From: Gigaspora margarita
Taxonomy: Eukaryota > Glomeromycota > Glomeromycetes > Diversisporales > Gigasporaceae
Direction of reading: 5' to 3'
Length of the DNA stretch: 64,000 nucleotides
NCBI GenBank assembly: GCA_009809945.1
Contig: WTPW01001599.1
Span: forward strand, 87,631-151,630
Part shown: in pieces, positions 45,350-57,049 of the stretch
Layout: each line of letters begins with the position of its first letter
How positions within the stretch are numbered: position 1 is the first letter of the stretch
Made by a program: the position numbers and the translations under genes
The notes under the pieces: generated by a model
Told to the model about the DNA's origin: nothing
What the model saw: the letters and a program-made list of their open reading frames with translations, nothing else
The model's database searches: none

Positions 45350-47300
45350 GGATACATTTTGGAATTCTGACCCAAAACTCTTCTTTATGTCCTACTACAG
45401 TATTCTGATAACAATTGATCCAAATATAGAGAGAACTTAATTTTTATAATCATTTAGTCAGAAGATGCTTTGTTTAGTATAGCAACTACTATTGCTAGAT
45501 GTGCTCAAATATATTTATAAGATGCATTTGAATAAGTGCCAGTTCTACACTCTGCACTACCAACTCTGTTGTACCACTTGTCTAGAAGCTATGTTCTGCT
45601 ATATTGTCTTTGAAAAAGAGTAATTTGAGTTTCTTATAAATAGTGCTTTGTTACTAGGCTGCCTTTAGCCTTTATAAATAATATTCTTTATCTAGAACAT
45701 ATTTTAGATCAGTTCTTTAGATAGCATATACTTTAAGTACACATATTGGCATATTTTATCTTTGATTGCATTAATAAATATTCAGTTGTTTTGTAAATCT
45801 TCTTTTTTGGTAATTGTATTATTATATAGAATTTTCTCTTGTGTTTAACCTTAATATCTGCATTAATAGTACTTTGGCTGCTTTTTATTGGGACTCGAGC
45901 AGAAGTTACCCCAACTGAACTAGCTTATAAAATGCTATAAATGTTACAACTATGAATAGTAGATCTTTTACTTTGCTCAAATTTAGCTTTACTTTTATTT
46001 TTGTAGCTGCACACTTGTTATCTGCTATGTCAGTTTGAATATATAGTTGTGCTTTATAGTAATTAATAGTTGCTTAATTAATAGATTATAGTAAGTATTG
46101 TTCTAATCCATGTAGTTTATTGTCTGAAGCATAGTAAGAACTCTATAGTACAGCAATAGATACAATTTTGTGTTGGATTCTAGTCACATGTACACATGTT
46201 AGCCAATTAGCTATAGAGATTGACATGGATCAGCCTAATGTTTATTCTTGGGTTTGGACATTAACAGTATCCATTTTTCTAGTTGTATAATAATGTGTGT
46301 GCAGATAGGTATGATGTAATAGTTTGTGGTTCAACTTTAGTATACAAGTACTTAATAAATTTAGTAAGATTTTTTTTGGATATTGGCCATATAGTCCTAT
46401 CTGAATTTACTTATTAATTCTTTTTTACTAGATTTTGCTAATAGTTTATTATTCTACTATATGTTTTGTATCCTAGTACTTAAACTCTAAGAATTGTTGC
46501 TAATAGTAATTTATATATTTGTGCTTGTAGATTTGTAGCAATTGGAACCTTCTCTTTGTATATTATTATTAGATTAGAAATATAATAGATAATTTATAGT
46601 AGTATATTTGGTTACAATGATAGGTTGTAACCATACATGCCACCGAAATTGATTTTTAAAAAATGCCTATTTTAGGTTTTCTGAAATTTTTTATAAAGAA
46701 GAACAAATAAAATTTGTATATTTATGTTCTTTATAATTTTATATATTCAAAAAAAGAATCAAAAAATTTCAAAGTTTAAGTAAAATAGTTCAAAACAAAT
46801 TTTTTAAAAAAAAATTTAATTTTAGATCCCAAAACCCAAAATAATTTCATTATTATTTATAGTTGTAACTATTATATGAATAGATTCTGTACTATATATT
46901 TTTTGTACCTATTGTATGACAATAGATCTGCCTCTATATTGCATTTTTCTGAGATGAGCTCTAACTTAATAAATAAATTTTCTTGTATTTGTACTACATC
47001 TTACTTATTATATTATTTATTATTTTATTTTGCAAAAACCTATACAAAAGGTTTCTATATTGGTTTGGTTATCTGTTTCTATAGTAGGTAAAGGTGAGTA
47101 TTGCTATTAAGCTTGTTAGAAGTTTGCATATCTGAATAGAATTAGCTGCTAAATTCATTGCCATGCTCTAATTAAAAGCTATAAAGTACAACTTGTATAT
47201 TGTACTACTACCCAAATTGGATGCATCTATAAATAGCTTTTTTGTATCAGATTATAGCTAATTGTTGTTTGTTACTGTACAGAAATCCTTAAATCAACAA
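45350..47300 (-). pseudogene. Decayed retroelement with RNase H and tyrosine recombinase
   Basis: Read on the minus strand from 47300, segments in changing frames match a DIRS-like retroelement. LFIDASNLG (about 47230) resembles the first RNase H strand, IETDNQTNIETF (about 47075) the TDN motif, and KLELISEKCNIEADLLSYNR (about 46960) the N-ADALSR end. Further on, WPISKKNLTKFIKYLYTK and PQTITSYLSAHTLLYN (about 46390-46280) look like the N-terminal SAM-like domain of tyrosine recombinases. ASSDxMIIKI (about 45480) may be the remnant of the C-terminal part. Stops and frameshifts are frequent. The RNase H call is better than the recombinase call. Confidence 0.5.
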
Positions 47301-47559
47301 CTTTCTTTAAAAATAGCCAAATTTGAGAACAAATACTAAATTTTGATTGGTAATATCTTAAAATTTTTTGTTATATTTTTTTAAATTTTATTATATTTTT
47401 AAAATTTTATTATGTTTTTTATATATATGTAACCAAATTTTGATTTCAGTAGTAACTTTAAAAAAAATAACATTATAAAATTTTGCTATATTAAAAAATA
47501 AATTCTATAGTTTGTTTTGCTTATTTGTTTGTATATTTTTATAAAAAAAAATTTCTTTT

Positions 47560-47850
47560 AATTATATTTTTTATACAAAAATACTGTTTCTGATGAATTA
47601 TCGGTACCTTTCCTAATGGGATAAAAAAAAACACTGATTTACATACTTTTTCTAATAGACTAATAAACTGCGAAAAAAATTTTTACAATTTTTGATCGAA
47701 GGTAACTTGACACCCACTTGACCAAATTTGATAAACTTTTTTTTATTTTAATTGTAGAAAGTAGTAGAATTAAAATAAAAAAAAAGTTAATCAAATTTAA
47801 TTAGAAGGATATCAATATCAGTCATAGGACATATCATCCCCCAATGATCT
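47560..47850. repeat. Foldback repeat sharing core B
   Basis: ACTTGACACCCACTTGACCA followed by AATTTGATAAACTTTTTTTT faces AAAAAAAGTTAATCAAATTT across a short centre at 47720-47800. Outer ends are not clear. The core is the same as in the MITEs at 31886-32114 and 36317-36565. Confidence 0.55.
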
Positions 47851-48134
47851 TATTAGTAATTATTTTGTATAACATAAACCAACCAGACTTTTTTTTCTAA
47901 ATGCTTCAATTATACAATAGTATATCTATTCAAATCTTAGACAAGTTTTATTTTTCAAGTTTTGAACTTTTATCTTAATACCAAAAATGTTTGTATTACT
48001 TGACTCTTTATTAAATAAAAATAAGTCAAAAAACAGCAATTTCTCATTGCAAATGTTAAGATTCTCTTTCAAATACTGTAGAATAAGTTCAGATTTACTT
48101 TGTTAATAGTAGCAAAAGAAGTGTGCTACAATAC

Positions 48135-48385
48135 TCATTAGTAACATAAGGGCAGTTTAGTTGCTGCCTTCAAATATTTGCTATGAGATACCTTTTTAAT
48201 TAGTAGATCAGAGATTAATTCAGAATTAAATGAGCTTTTTTCTCTTTTCATATAGAGTGATCGAAGAGCAATTTAGTTGCGGCCTTCGAATATTAGCTAT
48301 GAGGTACCTTTTTAATTAATAGATGAGAGATTAATTCTAAACTAAATATGTTTTTTTTTTATATAGAGATATTGAAGAAGTATTA
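48135..48385. repeat. Two-copy direct repeat, about 121 bp
   Basis: GCAGTTTAGTTGCTGCCTTC (from 48153) and GCAATTTAGTTGCGGCCTTC (from 48268) start two copies that continue through GCTATGAGATACCTTTTTAA and GAGATTAATTC. No coding content. Confidence 0.7.
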
Positions 48386-48431
48386 TTTTGTTTAAAGAGA
48401 TCAAGCAAGAATTCAAACAATAGTTTTTATT

Positions 48432-49436
48432 ATTTTTTTTATTTTTTTTTTTATGTCAAAGTTCTCACTTTGGGGATAGGTATTTTTATTCAAGTATGTG
48501 GATCAAGGGTCCTCTATGGCTCCCAATATTTGTTATATAGATAAGAGTACAACTAGCCACATGTACAACTTTTGGTTGTTTAATTTAAATAGTCTGCCCA
48601 AAGGTTCTACACTAGATGCCATATCTGCAACCCAACTAGGGGATTGCCTATTTAAACTCTCTGGTCTAAGCTTCACCTGCCAACCCTACTTGTATCACTG
48701 GTACAGTCCTCCAATACATAAGTCAGTCAAAGTCAGTTCTGGATGCTTACAAATATCCCCTTAGGACTAATTTATCCTCACAGGACACTTGGTAGAGCAT
48801 TTCCTGTCCCACACAGGTATTACCTACTCTTTGGTAACTTGTGCATCTGCATTATACTGATACTTGGAGTTAGAGCTAACCATTAAACCCCTACCATTAC
48901 CTACTTCTACTCTTGTAAGGTTTGCTCCAACCCTGGCATCTACTAAACCTTTCTATTAGTCCTTATACTGGATCTACAAACTTCCAAACCAGTTAGCCCG
49001 AAAGGGTCAGTCAGCCTGGCTTTAAGTACTTAATGGACTCCCTCCTCTTGGTACATGCTTCCAAAACACATGTTCTTTTTCTTTGGTGCGACTCCAGTGG
49101 CCAGGTTGGTGGACCCCCTCCTCGAGGTCTTGTTGTCCGATTTTCTGGCTCTAGTTTCCAATATTCCAGCTTGGTAGTACTGTTGAAGATTTTTACTACC
49201 TCCTTACTCAGGACTTGCCAAACAGGTTTTTATTTCTCTGGTTCCCTGGATTTTGTGTGCCCAAAAGCTCATATTCAAGATAGTATACTAGGACTACAGG
49301 TAATATATTCAACCAATCGATGAGAAGCAGTTACCAGAACACAGGTCTATTTTTCAAAGTATTACTAGTAGGATTTGAACTCTAGATCTGCTACTTGGGG
49401 GTGACAACTTACAACTTCCCTAAGTTGCCACACTCT
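48432..49436 (-). mobile_element. SINE-like retroposon with tRNA head and poly(A)
   Basis: AACAATAGTTTTTATT (48416-48431) and AACAATGGTTTTTATT (49437-49452) are a 16-bp target duplication with one mismatch. The left side of the element is T-rich (poly(A) on the minus strand) and the right side is a tRNA-like head. The body is clearly less AT-rich than its neighbours. At about 1.0 kb it is long for a SINE. Two open frames (48498-48764 and 49033-49323, plus strand) run against the element's direction and show no recognisable domain, so they are not called as genes. Confidence 0.72.
49360..49436 (-). tRNA. tRNA-derived pol III promoter head
   Basis: On the minus strand, GTGTGGCAACTTAGGG resembles an A box and GAGTTCAAATCC is a good B box, about 50 bp apart. 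Acceptor pairing is lost. It is the 5' head of the retroposon at 48432-49436, not a working tRNA. Confidence 0.55.
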
Positions 49437-49529
49437 AACAATGGTTTTTATTTGGGATCATGAATTTTATAACAGATAAGGAATCTTTTTTTATGATTAG
49501 AGATTAGATTTGAGTAAAAATTGTTACTA

Positions 49530-51040
49530 TATATAGTTAGAGCTCACGCTCTTGGGACCATACTATAATAATGTGCACTTAAAAAAGAAAGCATTTATTA
49601 TATATTTGGGTTAGCACTTGAGCATGCATTTAGAAAGTGTGATGTATTTAGAGAGGTCTAATTGCAATAATTTACCAGGTAGCAATTTTCTCAATAAGTC
49701 TAATCTCTATTATAACTAAATAGAGGTGCTTGTATACAATTTAAAAAGATTTTAAAAATTTTTAACTATACATTCTAAAATCTTGAATTCTAGATGGACA
49801 AGTTCTATATAAATGTTTAAAGGTTATATAACATCTGGATTCTGGATTCTGAATTTAATAAAGAAAAATCAGGTACTTTAACGAATTTGTATTTTTTATA
49901 CAAAAATAATAATCTAATGCAATCGGACCTTTCTAAGTGCATGCTCTTGGGATAGAAAATAATAAGAAAAGCTTATTTATAGATCAAATATATATATTCA
50001 GACTTCTCTAAGTACATATCCTTGGAACAATACTATAACAATATGCTTTTAGAGAATAATAAGAAAAAAATGCATTTATAGAGGTAAAGTATATATTCTA
50101 GCTAGCACTTGAGAATGTGTTTAGAGAGTGTGTGCACTTATAGAAGGTGCACTTAGAGAGGTCTGACTGTAATGGTTTACCAGGTAACAATTTTCTCAAT
50201 AAGTCAATCTTTATCATAACTAAGTAAGAGTGCTTGTACACAATTTAAAAAATTTTTAAAGATCTTAACTTTATATTCTAAAATCTTTGAATTCTAAATG
50301 GATAACAAAGGTTATGTTTGCTATGCTCAAAGATGTTAAACCTGATAAGGGTTATAAACCAGGGAACATATTTAATTATAATGAAAAAGATTGAGATCAG
50401 GCTATTTATAATATGTATTTGCCAAAGAGATTATGTTTTAAAAAAAGGCTAACCCAAAATATTTGGAATATTTAATACTAATTATAGCCCCAAACAACCC
50501 TAAAATTTTTATTTTAACCACAATTGACATTTAGTTCTTAAAGTTTATATAAAAGTTTGAAATATTATGCGATAACTGGATACTAGATTCTGGATTCTGA
50601 ATTTAATAAAAAAGCCAGGTACTTTAACAAATTAGTTTTTTTTTTATGCAAAAATAATAATCTAATAATCTAATGCAGTTATACCTTTCTAAGTGCACGC
50701 CCTTGAAATACACTATAATAATGTACATTTAGAAAATAATAAGAAAAATGCATTTATAGAGGTCAAGCATATACAGTTGGACCTCTCTAAATGCATGTTC
50801 TTGGAACTATACTATAATAACATGCATTTAGAGAAATAATAAGAAAAAATGCATTTATAGAGATAAAGTATATATAGCTAGGTGCATCCCTGTGACCATA
50901 CTATAATAATGTGTATTTGAAAAAGAATGCTTTATAGAGGTAAAGTATTTATTTGGGCCATCACTTGAGCGTGCATTTGAGAGATCTAAATGTATTTGGG
51001 TTAGCACTTGAGCGTGCATTTAGAATATCAGATAACTTTC
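49530..51040. repeat. Cluster of Tigger-like MITE copies and a segmental repeat
   Basis: TIR-type sequences of the form CAGTTGGACCTCTCTAAATG and GCACTTAGAGAGGTCTGACT recur near 49635, 49930, 50005, 50145, 50668 and 50772, with internal CTATACTATAATAATGTGCA and ATGCATTTATAGAGGTAAAG. A larger segment (TTTACCAGGTAGCAATTTTC ... TCTGGATTCTGAATTTAATA) at 49670-49930 is repeated at 50174-50665, the second copy carrying about 200 extra bases. No ORF. Confidence 0.7.
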
Positions 51041-51179
51041 TCATGATAGTTAATTTTATATAATTGAATTTATACAGTTTAGAGTATTTTAATATAGTAA
51101 ATTTTTTTTAAAAAGTATAATAGCCATTTATAATATTACAGAAGACTCTTTGCAATGAAGCTTTAATTATCTTGTGTAT

Positions 51180-51440
51180 CTCTGTGATTCACTCCAACTA
51201 GGTATGGGTCACTTCACAGATCAAAATTTTTTAATATAATAGGACGATGTTAAGGCGATATGTATAAAAACAACATTATTAAATCAGATATAAGATTATT
51301 TACTAACTAATATAATTGTAATATATCAGCCTAATATTATGGGCCGATATATTGATGATATATTAAATTTTAAAATCAATCCAAATAAAAGAAGATATAT
51401 GTATGTTAATATAATCAACAATAATCAGCCTAACGATATA
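51180..51440. other. Spacer leading into the 233-bp satellite
   Basis: AT-rich sequence with GGCCGATATATTGATGATAT-like motifs related to the following repeat. No gene seen. Confidence 0.45.
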
Positions 51441-52335
51441 TTTCTGATTATAAATATTAATAGATGATATAAATATGATATTATTAATTAACTTGTATTA
51501 TCTAAATTTTAGATTGATAATTGATGATATATACTGATTATTACATGATTTTATTTATTTCGTGATGAAATTTATTTGATTTTATTAATTTATTTTTTTA
51601 AACTTAAAATAGGCCGATATTTTGTTGATTTTATAATTTTCTATTTTCACTGACTGATATATTTCTGATTATATATATTTTTATATAGATTATTAGATGA
51701 TATAAATATGATATTATTAATTAACTTGTATGATCTAAATTTTAGATTGATAATTGATGATATATACTGATTATCATATAATTTTATTTATTTTGTGATA
51801 AAATTTATTTGATTTTATTAATTTATTTTTTAAACTTAAAATAGGCTAATATTTTGTTAATTATTATAATTTTCTATTTTCACTGACTGATATATTTCTG
51901 ATTATATATATTTTTATATATATTATTAGATGATATAAATATGATATTATTAATTAACTTGTATGATCTAAATTTTAGATTGATAATTGATAATATATAC
52001 TGATTATCACATGATTTTATTTATTTCGTGATGAAATTTATTTGATTTTATTAATTTATTTTTTTAAACTTAAAATAGGCTGATATTTTGTTGATTATTA
52101 TAATTTTCTATTTTCACTGACTAATATATTTCTGATTATATATATTTTTATATATATTATTAGATAATATAAATATGATATTATTAATTAACTTGTATGA
52201 TTGAAATTTTAGATTGGTAATTGATGATATATACTGATTATCACATGATTTTATTTATTTCATGATGAAATTTATTTGATTTTATTAATTTATTTTTTTA
52301 AACTTAAAATAGGCTAATATTTTGTTGATTAATTT
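51441..52335. repeat. 233-bp satellite, about 3.8 copies
   Basis: The landmark TAGATGATATAAATATGATA starts at 51461, 51694, 51927 and (as TAGATAATATAAATATGATA) 52161, i.e. a period of 233-234 bp. Units share TTTCGTGATGAAATTTATTT and TAGGCCGATATTTTGTTGAT. Later copies are more alike than the first. The GGCCGATAT/TTGATGATATA motifs resemble those in the spacer to the left. Noncoding. Confidence 0.88.
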
Positions 52336-52412
52336 AGTTTCTGATTGATATATTAAAAATAGTTATCTGATGTTTCAATTTTATAAATTTAATTATACAA
52401 ATATTTAGAATA

Positions 52413-53663
52413 GGGAATTGCTATTTCCACAATAATATTTGCTATTTCCACATTTGTTACACAAAAATTTCTATTTTTAGATCAAAATCATAAATCTAAT
52501 TCTACCTCTAACCTTACTCTTAACTCTAATTCTAACCCTAACCTTAAAACTAATAAGTAAATCTTCTTTGGCTTTTAGTTAAACATTGTAGAGCTCATTT
52601 TTCTGATTCTAATAGTAGTTAAATCATCAAAATTAGCCCAGTGGATCCCAAGATACTTGGAATCAAAGAAGAGAACATAAGGATTGGCAAATTCACTGTT
52701 ACACAAAATACTATAAAAAAGCCGTTAAACAAAAATTATGATTTGTACAGAATTTTATTATTACAATTGACTTTGGGCTCTTAAGTAAAGATGTTCTTTA
52801 ACTCAAAAAAATGCTAGTTTCTTAAGACAAGTTTTACATTTTTTTTAGTAAAATTCGTTGCTACGATAAAAAATGTTTTAAAACGTATGTAAAAAAAGTT
52901 AAAAAAATTGTCAAACAAATAATCATGGTTTGCACTAAATTTTATTATCACAATTACTTTGGGCTCTTAAGTAAAGCTGTTCTTTGGCTCAAAAAAATGC
53001 TAGTTTCTTAAGACGAGATTTATTATTTTCTTAGTAAAATCTTTCTCTACGATAAAAAAACTTTTCAAAACATATGTAAAGAAAAATAAATAGTTTGTGT
53101 AATAGTGAATTTGCCAATCCTTATGTTCTCCTAAGTATCTTGGGATCCACTGGACTGATTTTGATAATTTAACTACCATTAGAATCAGAAAAATGAGCTT
53201 TACAACTTTTAATTAGAAGCCAAAAAAGGTCTACTTGTTAGTTTTAGAATTAAGATTAGGATTAGAATTAAAGTAAAGATTAGAGTTAGAATTTGATTTA
53301 TAATATATTATGTTCTAAAAATAGGGTCGTCAAAGCCTGGCACCTTACGAAATTACCCGATATATAACCCAGATCAGTCCGAACAAAACAAAGCGAGACG
53401 GCAAAAACAAAAACATGAAATATATAAAAAATGGCTATTTAAACCAGTCTAGGTTGACTAATTAAAAGTGTCGGGAATGCGATTTTACCATATATAAATA
53501 ACTTGTCTCTAACCAAACCTTAACCCTAACTCTAAAAATCGTTAAATCGGAAAAAATTGGGTAATTTCGTAAGGTGCCAGGCTTTAGACGTCCCCTAAAA
53601 ATAGAAATTTTTGTATAACAATTGTGGAAATAGCAAAATACTATTGTGAAAATAGCAATTCCC
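52413..53663. mobile_element. MULE-like foldback element (outer), 9-bp duplication
   Basis: TTTAGAATA occurs at 52404-52412 and 53664-53672, a perfect 9-bp target duplication. The TIRs GGGAATTGCTATTTCCACAA / TTGTGAAAATAGCAATTCCC continue for about 60 bp. Within, GATCCACTGG, GATTTAACTAC and TTATGTTCTC blocks are inverted between the left (52610-52700) and right (53110-53215) arms. Two copies of AAAAAAATGCTAGTTTCTTA lie in the centre. A second element (53324-53594) is inserted in its right arm. Noncoding; CTAACCCTAACC inside is part of the arm, not a telomere. Confidence 0.88.
53324..53594. mobile_element. MULE-like MITE nested in the outer element
   Basis: CTAAAAATA at 53315-53323 and 53595-53603 is a perfect 9-bp duplication. 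The TIRs run GGGTCGTCAAAGCCTGGCAC and GTGCCAGGCTTTAGACGTCCC, with ACCTTACGAAATTACCC and its complement following. It is 271 bp, GC-richer than its host, and noncoding. Removing it restores the TIR of the outer element. Confidence 0.9.
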
Positions 53664-53985
53664 TTTAGAATATATTATATATTTTTTATTATATATAAAT
53701 TATTATACAATCGATCTAATAATAATAAAACATTAAATAATCAGTCTAATTATATATTAAATCATTTATTTGTTAGAACTACTACTAATACTTTTTGTAG
53801 ACTATTACCTTGTTAAAATTTATATATAGTCAGAATAAATCGTCCTAATATCCTCTATACAGGGAGTATACAATCTCTTGCTTCATTATAAAATTTTTCT
53901 TGCCAAATTTCTATATCATAGCGTTCATTATCTGATGATAAATAATATTTTTATGTTGCATGTGGTCAATACCATCGAACATAAG

Positions 53986-56900
53986 CTAGATGGTATATTT
54001 TATTATTATATTTATGTTGAAAAAAGCATTGTATCTGCCCAGGATATATATATCTACTGATTCATCACTATAAGACATGAACTTTGCTCTAATATATGAG
54101 TGATTTTCATATCTAGAGACAATCTTTGATCTGTATATATCTGCTCCAATCTTTAATCTCCCAAATTGGATAACAACTCGATTAATTGTTGGTAGTTGAA
54201 TATATAATTCACATTCATATAATGTATTATAATATTCTACTAAATTATTATAAATATTATCAGGAAGATTTACATTCTCTTTAATTGTTTTTATCATCTC
54301 TTTAGGATATCTTTCTGATCCCATGATTTTTCTACCAGCAACTATTCTACTTGCCATATTTAGATATGCTACCAAATCCTCACTTTCAAACTGTTTGGTT
54401 ATTATTAAGCTCTCACGTACTTTTTTATCTAAAAGTGAAAGAGCTAGGTCCAATAGAAACCTGGCTTCATCAATACTGATAGAATTTATTTGAAATTCTA
54501 TCTGCGCATTTTTCATTAGAATGCACATAAGTTCAGGTTCAATTGACCAATTACTTGTTGGATATGTATCTAGCAGACCATTCATTTGTTCAAAAGAATA
54601 GCACCAATATGTATATAGCGGACCATAGTCTAGACAACATTCCTCAATATGAAGAGATAGATAGATATTTGATGATATTAGGTGTGGTCCATAATGTTTC
54701 TCAATTAATTTTACCATTTTTACTAGTCGATTATGTGCGTCATCTAGATCACTTTGTTTAACTATTCAGTTTATTAATGAATTGTATGCACAGACGAAAT
54801 TAAAATAATTTCTCTATCTTTATGTTCTAGTAAATCCCACATACACGAAATAGCATATACTTGATAAAATACCCTCCACTGATCTGCCATAAATCAACTA
54901 AATCCTTCTGCTCTATGTGTGACTTTTGATGGAATACATTCTATATCTGATGGTACTTTAATATGTACCATACGTGTTTTAATTTTTGAAAGTTGGTCTT
55001 TGCTAAGTTTATTATAATCTAATATACATTGCTTCATTATCCACTTGCTGATACCTAAGAACAGGCAATGCATTGGATCGACTATAATAAATGTAACTGG
55101 ATCAAAATATTTTAGCTAATATAGTTCTGACCATCTTATTTTAGTATTTTTGACATAATTTTTATAATTTTGTTTATTTGTACAGGTTAACCATTCCTTC
55201 GTCACATCAAAATATTGTGAAATATCTACTGGATCAAACCATTCATCCATATTTTCAAAACTACCATAGTGATTTCATCTGGATCCATGGTCATACGTTG
55301 TATGTTTTGGGCAACGATAGCATTTTATAGCATTACTTGCATGACCACAAATCTTTCTTGTAGCAGGAACATTACTAGCTGATAATATTAATGCTACATA
55401 TATCTTTCATCCATCTTTATATTCATATATTGCTAGTAATTCTACACCAGAAGAAAATTCAATCAACTCATCGACAATTGGTGCAATATAATTATTGATT
55501 TGATGTTTACTAGATTCATTTGGGCCTGGAATGATATCTAATATTAAAATATTGTTTGGCTTGAATTGTTCTTCATGGGTAAATTATACAAAACCCCATA
55601 GATTACTCCAGTACTATGAATTCTATAATCAAATGATTGAAACCAATCGATATTAATAGCTAGGCCGATATGGGTATCAAGAGTATTATCTATAAAAAAT
55701 GGACCTGGATTTTTAGTATATATAGTGAAATTTTTCCAGACATTACCCTCATAGATGTCTGAAAAAATTCCATCTGGAACATTTCTATTCTTTGAATGCT
55801 ATAACATTGCCTCAAAACCTGCTTGCTGATACATTATATAAAGTTGTTGCTTTATACTTCTAATCGGATAAAGTTTTAATAGTCATAATAAAGTACCTTC
55901 TCTTGTTTTTATTAACTCTAATAGTGGTTCATTGCATACCGATCTTTGTGATTGTGGCCTATGTTTGGGATATTCTACATGTATACAGCTTTTGCATGCT
56001 GGTTGATCATCCTCTTCATAATTTTTAACCTCTGATAGATTATAAAGTTTATGACACTTTGAGCATACAACATATTTTCGATATTTGGTTGAGATTCCTA
56101 AAAAAGATTTGACTGTGTGCATAGAAGTCAGAAACTTATCAGCTTTGTTAATATTGAAATATTCAAATAATGAGTATATAAACTTAATTAATACTTCGAT
56201 ACTAGTATCAGATATATTGAAACATTGCTGATATTTCATAATCCATAAGATAATCCAATAAATTGAATAATCATCAGAATTGAATGGTTGATCAAAAATC
56301 TCAGGGTCGATTTCTAGTGGAGCAAAATTTATAGATTTATAACTTTCTTGTGAATCAATTAACAATTCACTTCTAGTATCATTTAAATTATTTGAATTAT
56401 TTGAAGAATCATTTGGGTAAGTAGCATCATCTAGCTCTTCAGGCTCTTCAGGCTCTTCAGGTTCTTCAATTATCATATTTTTATCATCATCTGATGACTG
56501 ATATACATCAAATGGAGTTAGTTCTTCTAAAGGTAGATCAATGCTCATTTCTTCTTCTTCATCAGCATCAGATAATATCTATTTAAATTTTTCTTTAGCT
56601 GATCTTCTAGACAATGGCGATTGTTCATCAAAGTCATCTTCAAGAAACAAACTTATAGCATTGGTGCTTGATCTAGTGCTTTCTTCTTCATCCGTTTCAC
56701 TAGTTGAACTATCATCACTATCATCTAAGCCACTGCTTTTAGAATAATCATTTTCAGATCCATTGTTATCCGAATCTTCACTTTCTAAATTATTGTCTTC
56801 AGAACTACTGCTATCTGAATCTTTATCTTCAGAATCTTCACTTTCTGAACTATCAGGTTTTTGGAATTCTAAAAGTGGTTCTTCCACATGTTTACGCTTT

Positions 56901-57049
56901 GATGAAGTTAATTGCATAGTAACTCTAGTAGATGTACTCATATCGAGTAGGCTGATATGTTCTTGATGTGTTCTTGGGTCAACTAATCTCCCATTACATT
57001 TTGGGCAATCACATATTACTTTTTTTGTTTTACATTTGGATGATGACAT
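53986..57049 (-). pseudogene. CACTA-type (TNP2-like) transposase, nearly complete
   Basis: The ATG at 57049 (MSSSKCKTKK) opens one frame of about 1,000 codons. An N-terminal Cys cluster (CDCPKC, residue 14 on), a Ser/Asp/Glu-rich acidic linker, then after a TAG at 56579 a second Cys motif (CSKCHKLYN ... ACKSC). The Transposase_21 core follows: IGLAINIDWFQSF (about 55660), LILDIIPGPNE (55555-55520), CYRCPK (about 55315) and FIIVDPMHCLFLGIS (about 55080). The end (HYGPHLISSNIYLSLHIEEC, YTYWCYSFEQMNGLL) matches the C-terminal helical region. Stops at 55883, about 55800, 55410, 55280, 55118 and 54905 are TGA or TAG; frameshifts near 55580 and 54810. Cuts and pastes DNA if repaired by selection elsewhere; here inactive. 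CACTA-type terminal repeats were not found. Confidence 0.85.

Noticed and set aside
52525..52550. CTAACCCTAACC-like motif resembling a telomere (also near 53520)
   Set aside because: Only two or three irregular units, located inside inverted arms of transposons; no array and no chromosome end.
56541..56966. Ser/Leu-rich plus-strand frames
   Set aside because: Antisense of the acidic Ser/Asp/Glu linker of the CACTA transposase.
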